Assembly (NCBI RefSeq): GCF_937900395.1
Contig: NZ_CALCDX010000113.1
Coordinates: forward strand, 1 to 57,844
From: an uncultured Caulobacter sp.
GTDB taxonomy: Bacteria; Pseudomonadota; Alphaproteobacteria; Caulobacterales; Caulobacteraceae
DNA length: 57,844 bases
Reading direction: 5' to 3'
Positions 41,889 to 53,244 of this stretch are shown here, in pieces. The position numbers and the translations under genes are program-made. The notes below the pieces were generated by a model that worked only from the letters and a program-made list of their open reading frames with translations, did not search any database and was not told the DNA's origin. Each line of letters begins with the position of its first letter. The stretch's first letter is position 1.

Positions 41889-42956
41889 TTAGGCCGCGAC
41901 CGTGGTTAACCCGGGAACTTGTTGGCGTTGAACAAGGCAACCATACCAGCCAAGACCCGCATAGGTTTCATATCCAGGGGTCAAGGCGTAGCCGACCGTA
42001 ATCTCGCCATCCGCGTAACTGCCCATCGACCCAGTCGAAGTATCGAGCGGGAAGATCTCGGTAAGAACACCCTGATTATCCGACGAGGCCAGAACCCGGC
42101 CCTTCTGGTCTAGCAACATCACGCGAGAGCGTTCGCGCTCTTCGCTCGTGAGACGAACGCCGTCCACGACCGCCTGGGCTTGCGGACGCCAATCGAAGTG
42201 CACGCCGAGGACGCCCAGGGGCTTGCCCGTGGCCTCGCCCCCGGCCCGTATGGCCGTGGCGTAGGTCGCGACGGGCGCATCGCCCAGCGCCCGGCAGCGC
42301 TCAATGTCGCAGGCGACGAAGTCGTCCCCGCTCGCGGTGCGCAGCCCCTCCTGGAACCAGCGCGTGTCGGCGACGGACTGGCCAACGACGTTGGGATAGC
42401 GGGACGGCCGCCCGTTGGCGACCACCCTCCCCCGCGCGTCACAGATCCAGAGATCCAGATACACGGTGTAGGCGTCGAGGATGACGCCCAGACGGTTGCT
42501 CGCATGAAGACGAGCGCCCTCGTCCTCCTCGCCAAGGCAGGCCACCACGGCGGAATCCGTCGCCCACCAGCGCACGTCGCAGGTCCGCTCGTAGAGGTTG
42601 CGATCGACGATCTCGATGGCGTTGAGCGCCAAGTCGGCCAGTCTCTGGCCGCGCATGTGCGAAAGGATCGCCCCTCCGATGGCCGAGAGTTCGTCAAGGT
42701 CGGCGCGGACCTGGCTTTCGAGCGCGGCCGCGACAGCATCGATCTCAGTGGAGATCTTCTTGAACTCCTCGGCGACGATGGCGAAGCCCTTGCCGGCCTC
42801 GCCGGCGCGGGCCGCGACGATCAGAGCGTTGATCGAGAGCATCTTGGCCGCGCGATTGACTCTCGCGATCTCGCCGATCTTCTCGCCCGCAACGCTCGAA
42901 AGCCGTTCAGACAAGTCCAGGATCCGTTCTGGGCGAAAACTGGAGTCTTGTTCCAT
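41889..42956 (-). CDS. Soluble MCP-like sensor with C-terminal Cache/PAS domain
   Basis: The 355-aa product has a short MCP signalling hairpin at its N-terminus (ERLSSVAGEKIGEIARVNRAAKMLSINALIVAARAGEAGKGFAIVAEEFKKIS), including the ALIVAARAGEAGKGFAIVAEE tip, followed by a dCache-like sensor (LDLWICDARGRVVANGRPSRYPNVVGQSVADTRWF ... LLDQKGRVLASSDN). It has no membrane helix, so it is cytoplasmic. The order, signalling first and sensor last, is the reverse of usual receptors. It may couple a redox or small-molecule signal to CheA or an unrelated partner. The start ATG 42956 is chosen over 42998. Confidence 0.75.
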   Translation of the reverse strand: MEQDSSFRPERILDLSERLSSVAGEKIGEIARVNRAAKMLSINALIVAARAGEAGKGFAIVAEEFKKISTEIDAVAAALESQVRADLDELSAIGGAILSHMRGQRLADLALNAIEIVDRNLYERTCDVRWWATDSAVVACLGEEDEGARLHASNRLGVILDAYTVYLDLWICDARGRVVANGRPSRYPNVVGQSVADTRWFQEGLRTASGDDFVACDIERCRALGDAPVATYATAIRAGGEATGKPLGVLGVHFDWRPQAQAVVDGVRLTSEERERSRVMLLDQKGRVLASSDNQGVLTEIFPLDTSTGSMGSYADGEITVGYALTPGYETYAGLGWYGCLVQRQQVPGLTTVAA

Positions 42957-43365
42957 AACCAACGCGCCCCCACGCACGCTTAAGCGAATCACCCGCACTC
43001 AGGAAGATGCCGCCCTCGCCATGACCGCGCGACGACATGACAGGGCCGTCTGAGGTTCTCGTCGCCTCCACGATGTAAAAACGCCCGAACGCCCTCGAAA
43101 CGGGCGCCCGGCGCTTAGAAAACAATCGTTTGCGAGTAGATTGCCCGAGTCACTCAAGCTGAGAACGACCGCACGCGTAACGACTCACCCTTTCGGAATC
43201 CCGGCTCCCTGCGACTGCACCCGGTGATCGGCGTCCCGTTGTGGCGTCCATCATGAGCTTGTTCCGCCCGGAGGCCGTGCATCAATCAGAACGTCGGATC
43301 GAAGGGGGAGAGCGCCGCGCGCCGCCTGAGAGGTCAATAGCATCCATTCGCGGCGGCGGCGTCCT
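42957..43365. other. Non-coding gap with a terminator
   Basis: About 400 bases with no supported gene. Contains the terminator at 43076-43106 and probably the promoter of the MCP-like gene. Confidence 0.4.
43076..43106 (-). terminator. Terminator-like hairpin
   Basis: On the minus strand CGCCCG...CGGGCG (6-bp stem, 13-base loop) is followed by TTTTTAC. It lies 260 bases beyond the esterase gene, so the 3' untranslated region would be long. Confidence 0.5.
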
Positions 43366-44289
43366 TCAGCGTCGCAGCCGTTCAGCGATAAACCGATCGA
43401 CGGCGTCGGTGTAGTCGCCGGGCAGGCCTAGGGTGCGGTTGACATCGGCGTGTGTCAGGGGCTGGGGCAGGACGGGCATCCGCACGTCCGAGCGCTTGGC
43501 CAGGTCCTGGAAGGCGCGGGCGTCGTCGCAGGGCTTGTCCGGGCGCTTGGTCGAGCAGACCACCATCATCGGCACGGCGGACGGCGTCCACTGGTCCATC
43601 GGCGAGGCCTTGGCCCAGCCGGCGGGGTCGCCGCCGAACGCCTCGTCGTAGAACTTCGGGTGACGGCCGGCCATGGTCTCGGAGACCTTCATCGTCGCCG
43701 AGTCCAGCACCACCGTGCCCGCCCAGGGTTGGCCGACCATCGAAGGCTTGGACGACAGCAGGGCGACCAGGTGCGCGCCGGCCGAGTGACCCATCAGGAT
43801 GATCTTGCGGTCGCTGGCGCCCCAGTCGGCGGCGTGGCTCTGCGTCCAGCGCAGGGCGGCGGCCACGTCCTGGGCCTGCGTATAGGCCATGGCCTGGGGC
43901 AGCATGCGATAGTTGACGCTGACGAACACGAAGCCCTTGGGCAGCCAGTGGCGCAGCTTGTTCTCGACCGAGCCGGTATTGGCCTTGTCGCCGATTTTCC
44001 AGGCCCCGCCGTGGACCATCACGATCACCGGCGCGTCGCGCGGGACGTTCGGCGGGATGTAGATGTCGATAGCCTGGGCCGGATCGGCGCCGTACGAGGC
44101 CGTCAGCTTGCGGGCGCCGGGCAGGATGGCCTGGAGGTCGATCGGGCGCTCCTCCTCGGCCTTCTTCTCCTGCAGGCGCTGCATCATGCGTTCGCGCATC
44201 TTGCCGCGCAGGCCGATCTGGGCGTCGGCGACGCTGGTCACGGCCAGGGCGGAGGCGAGGGACAGGGTGAGTAGAAGGGTCTTCTTCAC
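43366..44289 (-). CDS. Secreted alpha/beta hydrolase (esterase/lipase family)
   Basis: The 307-aa product has a signal peptide (KKTLLLTLSLASALAVTSVADA), the oxyanion-hole motif VMVHGGAW and the nucleophile elbow MGHSAGAHLVALL (GHSAG), as in the HSL/BD-FAE esterase group. The likely acid and base lie near the C-terminus (HADVNRTLG, residues about 275). The frame is open 118 codons further upstream, but those residues are Ala/Pro/Thr-rich shadow; GTG 44289 gives the signal peptide. Periplasmic or secreted, substrate unknown. Confidence 0.85.
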   Translation of the reverse strand: MKKTLLLTLSLASALAVTSVADAQIGLRGKMRERMMQRLQEKKAEEERPIDLQAILPGARKLTASYGADPAQAIDIYIPPNVPRDAPVIVMVHGGAWKIGDKANTGSVENKLRHWLPKGFVFVSVNYRMLPQAMAYTQAQDVAAALRWTQSHAADWGASDRKIILMGHSAGAHLVALLSSKPSMVGQPWAGTVVLDSATMKVSETMAGRHPKFYDEAFGGDPAGWAKASPMDQWTPSAVPMMVVCSTKRPDKPCDDARAFQDLAKRSDVRMPVLPQPLTHADVNRTLGLPGDYTDAVDRFIAERLRR

Positions 44290-44353
44290 GGCGATCTCTT
44301 CGAAAGGAAAGGTGGGCCGGCGCGGGGGGCTGTGCGCCGGCCCGGTGCTCAGA

Positions 44354-44758
44354 TCAGGGACGGGTGACCGTGCCGCTGACCGAACGGGTGTCGCCGCCAT
44401 AGCCGGTGCGGCTGGCGTTGTAGCTGTAGGAGCCGTCGCCGTTGTTGACGACGTTGGTCGCGCGGCTGGCCGAGGCGCCGTTGTTGAACGTACGCGAGGC
44501 GCTTCCGGCATAGGCGCCGTCGCCCCAGCTGGCGGCGCGCTGGCTGGCGACGCCGTAGCCGCCGTTGGTCTGGGTCCCGCGAGAGACCGAGACGGCGCCT
44601 GGCTGGCGGCTGACGTGGCGGTCGTGGACATAGCCGCGGCCATAGGCGCCCTGCACGCGAACGGTGCGGCCGTGCTGGCCGGCCTCGGCAGCGGGGGCGA
44701 GCGCGATGAACAGGGCCGTGGCGGTCATGCCGGCGGCGGCGAGAACGGTCTTACGCAT
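44354..44758 (-). CDS. Secreted Gly/Ser/Asn-rich protein
   Basis: The 134-aa product begins with a signal peptide (RKTVLAAAGMTATALFIALAPAAEA) and continues as a Gly/Ser/Asn/Tyr-rich repeat-like body (GYVHDRHVSRQPGAVSVSRG, NNGASASRATNVVNNGDGSYSYNASRTGYGG). I do not recognise a named family. The ATG 44758 has GGAAG upstream; the frame extends much further but as shadow of the regulator on the other strand. Probably secreted or cell-surface, function unknown. Confidence 0.7.
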   Translation of the reverse strand: MRKTVLAAAGMTATALFIALAPAAEAGQHGRTVRVQGAYGRGYVHDRHVSRQPGAVSVSRGTQTNGGYGVASQRAASWGDGAYAGSASRTFNNGASASRATNVVNNGDGSYSYNASRTGYGGDTRSVSGTVTRP

Positions 44759-44914
44759 GGTGTCTTCCATCTCTGGGGTGACGTCCCTCGTCGCTGGACA
44801 GAAAACACGCTGGCGCGCTCCTCCTGATGTTTCCTCGTCGACGAAACGTATCGAAATGTAATCGTGGGGCGCTTGGCCTTTTCCGCGCCGCGCGCCTGGG
44901 GCAAGGCTTCGACC

Positions 44915-45634
44915 ATGATCGACAACACCCTGATCGCGGTGATCGAGGACGACGCCGAGATCCGTGACCTGACATTGGCCCTGCTGCGCCGGGAGGGCTG
45001 GGAGGCCGTGGGCTGCGAGCACGCCGCCGCCTTCGACCGACTGGCCGCCCGCCGTCGCGTCGACCTGGTGCTGCTGGACATCATGATGCCCGGCGAGGAC
45101 GGCCTGTCGCTGTGTCGCCGCCTGCGGGCCACGGGCGACACGGCGATCCTGATGGTCACCGCCAAGGGCGACGACATCGATCGCGTGGTCGGGCTGGAGA
45201 TCGGCGCCGACGACTACCTGCCCAAGCCCTATGTGCCACGTGAGCTGCTGGCCCGGGTCCGCGCCATCCTGCGCCGCACCCGCGAGGTCCATCGGGTGGC
45301 CGTCGCGCCGCCTGGCGAGGTCTATGGCTTCGCCGGCTGGCGGCTGGACTCGGCCAGCCGCGATCTCTTGGACGCCGCCGGCGCGCCGGTCGTACTGACG
45401 GGCGGTGAGCACGACCTGCTGATGGCCTTCCTGCGCCACGCTCAGCGCGTGCTCAGCCGCGACCAGCTGCTGGACTGGACGCGCGGACGCAGCGCCACGC
45501 CATACGATCGCTCGATTGACGTCCTGCTGGGCCGCCTGCGCCGCAAGCTGGCCTCGGGGGCGGGCGGCGAGGGACTGATCAAGACCGTCCGCGGCGGCGG
45601 CTACCTGTTCAGCGCGCCGGTCGAGCGGCTTTGA
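44915..45634 (+). CDS. OmpR-family response regulator
   Basis: The 239-aa protein has a receiver (IAVIEDDAEIRDL, Asp in LVLLDIMMPGEDGLS, Lys in DYLPKPYVPRELLAR) and winged helix (LTGGEHDLLMAFLRHAQRVLSRDQLLDWTRGR...IDVLLGRLRRKL...IKTVRGGGYLF). It is followed 13 bases later by its kinase. ATG 44915 (MIDNTLIAVIEDD) is preferred; the frame is open 17 codons upstream. Divergent from the secreted Gly/Ser-rich gene, which may be a target. Confidence 0.9.
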   Translation: MIDNTLIAVIEDDAEIRDLTLALLRREGWEAVGCEHAAAFDRLAARRRVDLVLLDIMMPGEDGLSLCRRLRATGDTAILMVTAKGDDIDRVVGLEIGADDYLPKPYVPRELLARVRAILRRTREVHRVAVAPPGEVYGFAGWRLDSASRDLLDAAGAPVVLTGGEHDLLMAFLRHAQRVLSRDQLLDWTRGRSATPYDRSIDVLLGRLRRKLASGAGGEGLIKTVRGGGYLFSAPVERL

Positions 45635-45647
45635 GGGGGCGCCGCCG

Positions 45648-47006
45648 ATGGTGATGCTGGACAACCTCTCCTCACGCATCGCCGCCATCCTCCTGGCGGG
45701 CCTGATGATCCTGCTGGTCCTAGGCGCGGCGCTGCTGATCTGGCCATCGGAGGACGGCGGCGGGGTGCGCTTCTACCAACTGCCGCAGCCCGCCGAGGCG
45801 GTGGCCATGGTCGAGGCCCTGGACGCCTCGCCACGCTCGGCCCGCCCCGCCGTGATGAAGGCGCTGGACACCGGCGTTATCCGCGCGACCCTGGACGCGA
45901 GTTTCCCCAAGGCTCTGCGTCGGGCCCGCCCGGCGGACGCCCGCGATCCAGGCTACGCCGCCTACGCCCGGGCGCTGGCGGGACGCGACTGGCGGATCGA
46001 GGTGCTGCGCGGCGGGCGGCTGCGCGACGGCTTCATGCCCGGCCGCGCGGCCTTGCGCCTGTCGGTGCGGCTGGAGGATGGCTCGGTCCTGACCCTGCGC
46101 CGGCGCGCGCCCGAGGCGGCGCGGCGCTATCTGGGCCGCGTCACCCTGGCCTGCGCCGCCCTGCTGGCGGTGACCCTGCTGATGATCCTGGTGGCCGTGC
46201 GCCAGACGACCCGGCCAGTCGAGAGCCTGGCGCGGGCCGTGGCCCGGTTCGGCGACGACCTGGACGCCGCGCCACTACCTCCCGGCGGTCCGCGCGAGAT
46301 CCGCGAACTGTCGGCCGCCTTCAACACCATGCGAGACCGGATCCGGGGGCTGGTCGACGAGCGTACGCGCATGCTGGCCGCCATCGCCCACGACCTGCGC
46401 ACCTACCTGACCCGGCTGACCCTGCGGGCCGAGTTCATCGCTGACGCCGAGCAGCGAACCAAGGCGACTCGCGACCTCGCCGAGATGTCCCAACTGCTGG
46501 ACGACACCCTGCTATTCGCCCGTCAGGAGGCCGGGCGCGGCGAGGGCGCGCGGCCCATCGAGGTCCGGCGCGAACTGGAGAGCCTGGTCGCCCTGCGCGC
46601 CGAGATGGGTCAGGTCCTGACCCTGTCGGCGGGCGCGCCCGTCACCGCCCTGGTCTCGCCCGTGGCCCTGCGGCGCATGCTGAACAACCTGGTGGACAAT
46701 GCCGTGGCCTATGGCGGGGACGTGACCCTGGAGGCCCAGGTCGCGGACGGCGAGGCGCGCGTCGCCGTGCTGGATCGCGGTCCTGGCCTCCCCGACGCGA
46801 TGCTGGCCCGCGTCACCGCGCCGTTCGAGCGCGGCGAAGCCTCGCGCAACCGACGCACCGGCGGAGCGGGCTTGGGCCTCTCGATCGTTCAGGCCCTGGC
46901 CCAGGCGCAAGGCGGCCGGCTCGTCCTGGCCAACCGCGAGGGCGGCGGGTTGATGGCGACCATAGCCCTGCCAACGCCCATCGGCAGGCGCGCGACGCCA
47001 CGATGA
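45648..47006 (+). CDS. Sensor histidine kinase (HisKA with HDLRTYL)
   Basis: The 452-aa protein has TM1 near residues 10-30, a periplasmic segment, TM2 near 165-190, HAMP (VARFGDDLDAAPLPPGGPREIRELSAAFNTM), HisKA (AAIAHDLRTYLTRLTLRAEF) and HATPase (LNNLVDNAVAYGGDV, VLDRGPGLPDAMLARV, GGAGLGLSIVQALA). The residue after HDLRT is Tyr where Pro is almost invariant; phosphatase activity may differ. It pairs with the regulator upstream. Confidence 0.88.
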   Translation: MVMLDNLSSRIAAILLAGLMILLVLGAALLIWPSEDGGGVRFYQLPQPAEAVAMVEALDASPRSARPAVMKALDTGVIRATLDASFPKALRRARPADARDPGYAAYARALAGRDWRIEVLRGGRLRDGFMPGRAALRLSVRLEDGSVLTLRRRAPEAARRYLGRVTLACAALLAVTLLMILVAVRQTTRPVESLARAVARFGDDLDAAPLPPGGPREIRELSAAFNTMRDRIRGLVDERTRMLAAIAHDLRTYLTRLTLRAEFIADAEQRTKATRDLAEMSQLLDDTLLFARQEAGRGEGARPIEVRRELESLVALRAEMGQVLTLSAGAPVTALVSPVALRRMLNNLVDNAVAYGGDVTLEAQVADGEARVAVLDRGPGLPDAMLARVTAPFERGEASRNRRTGGAGLGLSIVQALAQAQGGRLVLANREGGGLMATIALPTPIGRRATPR

Positions 47007-47105
47007 TCGGCGATCCAGCGGTGATCTCGAAGGGCCAGGAGCGGCCGCGCCGGGCGCACTGGATTAGGCTCCCAGCGCAGCGTGAGCCCACCACAGATGG
47101 CGAGA

Positions 47106-49552
<2,447 letters not shown>

Positions 49553-49556
<4 letters not shown>

Positions 49557-50716
49557 TCGTCTTCCAGGGCGGTCAGGCCGGCGTCGCCCACGCGAACGCC
49601 TAGCGCCCGACCCTTGAGATGGTCGAACAGCGACTCGTCCGTGCCGGTGAGGAAGGCCTGGAGCTTGAGCGCCGTGAGTTCGTCGGCCAATGCGGCTCGT
49701 CTGGCAAGATCGAGATGCGCGGCGACTTCGTCGAGCAATATTACAGGATTCGGCGCGGATTTCGCACGCGAAAGTCGCGCGGCCTGGGCCAAAACGAGGT
49801 TCAAAATCAGGGCTTTCTGCTCTCCCGTCGAGCATTCGGCCGCCAGACGGTCCTTCTCGACATGGAAGATGGCCAGATCGCCGCGATGAGGGCCGGTCAA
49901 GGCCCGGCCGGCGGCGCCATCGCGCACCCGCGCGGCGGCAAGCGCCGAGGCCAGCTTGCCTTCGATCTCGGCGAACGGAACGCCCTCGATCGCCAGCTTC
50001 TCCCACTCGCCGGTGAGGGTCAGGCGCGCCTGAGGGAAAGGCCGATCACCGCGCCCGTCGATCTCGGCCTGCAAGGCCTGGAGAGTGCGCGCCCGGGCTT
50101 GCGCCATCAGCGCGCCGCTCTCGGCCAAGCGGACCTCCAGAGCATTGAGCCAGGTCGCATCCGGCGGCGCGCCGCGTTCAGCGGCCTCCGTCAGCAGCCG
50201 CATCCGCTCGCGCTGCGCCTTGTCGTAGGCGTTGGCGTTGGTGGCGTGCGAAGGCTCTCCCGCAAAGACTAGCCGATCGAAAAAGCGTCGGCGCTCGGAC
50301 GCGGCTTCCAGGAACAGACGATCCTGGGCGGGCGTCAGCCAGATCGGCCGGACGTGGTCGGCAAGCCGGCCCGGCGAAACGGTCTCGCCGTCTAGGCGCA
50401 CCGTGCGGCGACTGGCCCCGGGCTGCTCGACGCCTGTCCCGATCCGCACGGGCGCATCCAGGCCGCTTTCGACCTCCGCCGCCACGGCCCAGGCTCGCCC
50501 CACCGCCTCTCCAGGCAGCCGTCGCCCGACCTCCGCGAGATTGGCGCCACGCAGGCCCTTGCCGGGCGTCAGGAGGCTGATCGCCTCCAAAAGGTTGGTC
50601 TTTCCCGCGCCGTTCGGGCCGAACAGATAGACGCTGCGCCCGCCTGTCTCGAGGCGCGCGCGCTCGTAGGAGCGGAAATCCGTCAGGGTCAGGGAAAGCA
50701 ATGCGGCCGACGCCAT
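49553..50716 (-). CDS. recF: DNA replication and repair protein RecF
   Basis: The 387-aa SMC-like ATPase has Walker A (LFGPNGAGKTNLLEAI), a signature region (CSTGEQKALILNLVLAQA) and Walker B (PVILLDEVAAHLD). RecF loads RecA at gaps and lies next to gyrB in many bacteria. The stop overlaps gyrB (ATGA). Usual length for alphaproteobacterial RecF. Confidence 0.97.
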
Positions 50717-50764
50717 GCGGCGTTCTTAAGCGGTGTCGGCGGTCGGGGCTACTGGCGTGAGGCG

Positions 50765-50794
50765 GGTCCGCTCCGCCGAAGAGCGGAACGGACC
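50765..50794 (-). terminator. Stem-loop after the VOC gene
   Basis: GGTCCG-C-TCCGC-CGAAGA-GCGGA-A-CGGACC, an 11-bp stem with one mismatch, 12 bases after the VOC gene and 49 before recF. No T run; likely terminates or isolates the recF-gyrB transcript. Confidence 0.5.
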
Positions 50795-50805
50795 GGAGAC
50801 TTCGA

Positions 50806-51177
50806 TCAACCCAGCTTGTAACCGCAGAGCTTATTGCCATCGAGATCGCGGAAATAGGCGAAGTACGCCTTGGGCATGCGCGCGCCCGGAGCGCCCTCGT
50901 CCTTGCCGCCGAGCTCCAGCGCCCTGGCGTGGAAGGCGTCCACCTCCTCGACGGTGTCGAAGGCGAAGCCGCCCATCATCCCGTTGCCGACGCAGGCCGG
51001 ATTGCCGTCATACGGGCCCAGCACGCCGAACATGCAGCCGTCGCCGCGATAGAGACGGCCGCCCGAGGGGTGGTCGAACAACGGCTTGAAGCCGATCGAA
51101 CCCAGCAGGGCGTCGTAGAAGGCCTTGGCCTTCTCCAGATCGTTCGAGCCGACCGTCACGTAGTTCACCTTGGCCAT
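50806..51177 (-). CDS. VOC/glyoxalase-fold protein
   Basis: The 123-aa product is a two-module VOC fold (KVNYVTVGSNDLEKAKAFYDALLGSIG ... FAFDTVEEVDAFHARALELGG...YFAYFRDLDGNKLCGYKLG). Family members bind metal or small molecules or confer resistance; the substrate cannot be deduced. ATG 51177 has a GGGAGG site. Stands between recF and an S9 peptidase with its own transcription unit likely. Confidence 0.85.
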   Translation of the reverse strand: MAKVNYVTVGSNDLEKAKAFYDALLGSIGFKPLFDHPSGGRLYRGDGCMFGVLGPYDGNPACVGNGMMGGFAFDTVEEVDAFHARALELGGKDEGAPGARMPKAYFAYFRDLDGNKLCGYKLG

Positions 51178-51243
51178 GGCCACCTCCCGTTTTCTTAGAA
51201 AACGGACGTTGCCATGGCGGCAATGCGTTCGCAACCGGCTCGG

Positions 51244-53178
51244 CTACTGCCCCAGCCCCAGCACCTTGCGCAAAAACTGGGTTTCGACCTCGCGACGGCG
51301 ATCGTTATTGGCCTTCTTCAGGAAGCCGTGGCCTTCGTCCTTGAATTGAACGTACCAGGTCTCGACGCCCTTCTCACGCAGCTTGGCGACGACCTGGTCG
51401 GACTCGGACTTCGGGACTCGCGGATCGTTCCAGCCCTGCATGACCAGCATCGGCTTGGTGATCTTGCCGACGTTGTTCAGCGGCGAGATCGTCTCGAAGG
51501 CCTTCAGCATCTTGGGATCGCGCTCGTCGCCATATTCGGCGCGGCGCAGGTCGCGGCGGTAGGCCTCGGTGTTCTGCAGGAAAGAGACGAAGTTGCTGAT
51601 GCCGTAGCGCTCGATCCCGCCGGCCAGACGGTCCGAATAGTGGGTCATGACGGCCAGGGACATGTAGCCGCCGTACGACTGGCCGTAGACCACGACACGG
51701 CTGGGATCGAGGTCGGGCTGCGTCTTGATCCAGTCCAACAGCGCGCCGATGTCCTTGACCGAGTCCTCGCGCTTTTCGGCGTTGTCGAGGTTGTGGAACG
51801 TCCGGCCGTAGCCCGTCGAGCCCCGGACGTTGGTGACGATCACCGCCGCGCCCAGCTCGGCGACGCTGTGCTGATGGAAGGGGTTGAAGGTCGGCAGCGA
51901 CTGCCCCTCGGGCCCGCCGTGGATGTCGATGATGACCGGCGCCTTCTGGCCGGCCGCCAGCTTGGGCTTGTAGACGAAGGCCGGGATCGAGCGCTTGTCG
52001 AACGAGGGGTAGCGGATCAGCGCCGGCGTCGCCAAAGCCTTGGGATCAAGGCCGCCCAGCTCCGAGGCCGTCCACCGCTCCAGCTTGCCGTCGTTGACGC
52101 CCCAGCTCCAGGCGTCGCTGACCGAGGTCGGGGTCGCCAGGCTGAAGCCCAGCTTGCCGCCGTCCGGCGAGAAGGCGAGGCCGCTGACCACGCCGGCCGG
52201 CAGTTCCGGCTGCGGCAAGGCGCGACGGGTGCGGAAGTCCTGCACGACCAACTTCGAATAGCCGTCCTCGTTGACGACATAGGCCAGGATCCGCCCATCG
52301 TCCGAGAGGGCGAAGTCCTCCACATCCCAAGGCCGGTCGCCCGAGACATTGACCTTGGCGCCGGTCGCGAGATCGATTTGAACGAGACGCAGGAAGTCCG
52401 AGCCCTCGTCCGACAGCAGCAGGACGGACTTGCCGTCGGGCGTGAACGCGCCGCCTTCGTAGGCGATCTTGGCCGCGCCCTTCTTGGGCGGGTTGAGTTC
52501 GGTCAGCTTGCCGGCGGCGACATCCAACAGCCAACGTTTGGATTCCGAGATCGAATAGTAGCGGCCCAGCAGCACAGTCTTGCCGTCGGGCGACACCGCC
52601 AGCGGCGAGACTTGGCCCTCGCCCTTGAAGATGACCTTGGTCGCGCCGGAGGCGTCGCGCATCAGCACGTCATAGTCCGCCGATCCCTTGACCGCCCGCG
52701 ACCACACCAGGGTCGATCCGTCCTTGGACCAGGCCGGCGAGCCATTGCGCGTGCCGGTCTCGGTCAGTTGGACGGTCTTGCCATCGGCGTCGCGGAGGAA
52801 GAGCTGGAACCACTCGTCGCCGCCAGTGTCCTTTGAGAACAGAATCTGGCCGTTCGGCAGCACGTGCGGCGAGGCCACCGGCTCGTCATAGAAGGTGATC
52901 TGGCTACGGTCGGCGCCGGGCGCGGCCACGACGTGCAGCTGGTTCGTGTTGCCAAACCGCGTGGTGATGATCATGCCGCCGCCTGGCAGCCAGTCGCCGA
53001 ACGAGGCCGAGCGGGCGTTCTGGTAACGCGCGAGGCCTTCGCGGATCGAAGGCGACGCGACCGGCACGTTCTCGAGAATCTGGTTGCCGATCTCGCGGCG
53101 CTCGACGGCCTGGGAGAAGGCCGGGGCCGCGACGGCGAGGGCCAGGATGGCGGCGGAGGCGGCGAACAGCTTCTTCAT
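51244..53178 (-). CDS. S9 family prolyl oligopeptidase-like peptidase
   Basis: The 644-aa product has a signal peptide (KKLFAASAAILALAVAAPAFSQ), a WD-like beta-propeller (about residues 40-380) and a C-terminal alpha/beta hydrolase. The triad is visible: Ser in VVYGQSYGGYMS, Asp in MQGWNDPRVPKSES and His in KDEGHGFLKK, with the oxyanion region DIHGGPEGQ. It cleaves peptides in the periplasm, like dipeptidyl- or acylaminoacyl-peptidases. ATG 53178 gives the signal sequence. Confidence 0.9.
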   Translation of the reverse strand: MKKLFAASAAILALAVAAPAFSQAVERREIGNQILENVPVASPSIREGLARYQNARSASFGDWLPGGGMIITTRFGNTNQLHVVAAPGADRSQITFYDEPVASPHVLPNGQILFSKDTGGDEWFQLFLRDADGKTVQLTETGTRNGSPAWSKDGSTLVWSRAVKGSADYDVLMRDASGATKVIFKGEGQVSPLAVSPDGKTVLLGRYYSISESKRWLLDVAAGKLTELNPPKKGAAKIAYEGGAFTPDGKSVLLLSDEGSDFLRLVQIDLATGAKVNVSGDRPWDVEDFALSDDGRILAYVVNEDGYSKLVVQDFRTRRALPQPELPAGVVSGLAFSPDGGKLGFSLATPTSVSDAWSWGVNDGKLERWTASELGGLDPKALATPALIRYPSFDKRSIPAFVYKPKLAAGQKAPVIIDIHGGPEGQSLPTFNPFHQHSVAELGAAVIVTNVRGSTGYGRTFHNLDNAEKREDSVKDIGALLDWIKTQPDLDPSRVVVYGQSYGGYMSLAVMTHYSDRLAGGIERYGISNFVSFLQNTEAYRRDLRRAEYGDERDPKMLKAFETISPLNNVGKITKPMLVMQGWNDPRVPKSESDQVVAKLREKGVETWYVQFKDEGHGFLKKANNDRRREVETQFLRKVLGLGQ

Positions 53179-53199
53179 GCGAGACCCCGAACAGCAGAA

Positions 53200-53218
53200 C
53201 GGGCGCCCAAAGCGCCCG
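53200..53218 (-). terminator. Stem-loop after dnaN
   Basis: CGGGCGC-CCAAA-GCGCCCG (7-bp stem), 27 bases beyond the dnaN stop. No T run. Confidence 0.45.
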
Positions 53219-53244
53219 CTCATTGAACCCCAAAACGTTGCGGA

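Noticed and set aside
43366..44643. 118-codon N-terminal extension of the esterase gene
   Set aside because: Ala/Pro/Thr-rich shadow composition; the signal peptide and ribosome site lie at GTG 44289.
44354..45688. 444-aa minus-strand frame
   Set aside because: All but the last 134 residues lie opposite a response regulator gene and read as shadow.
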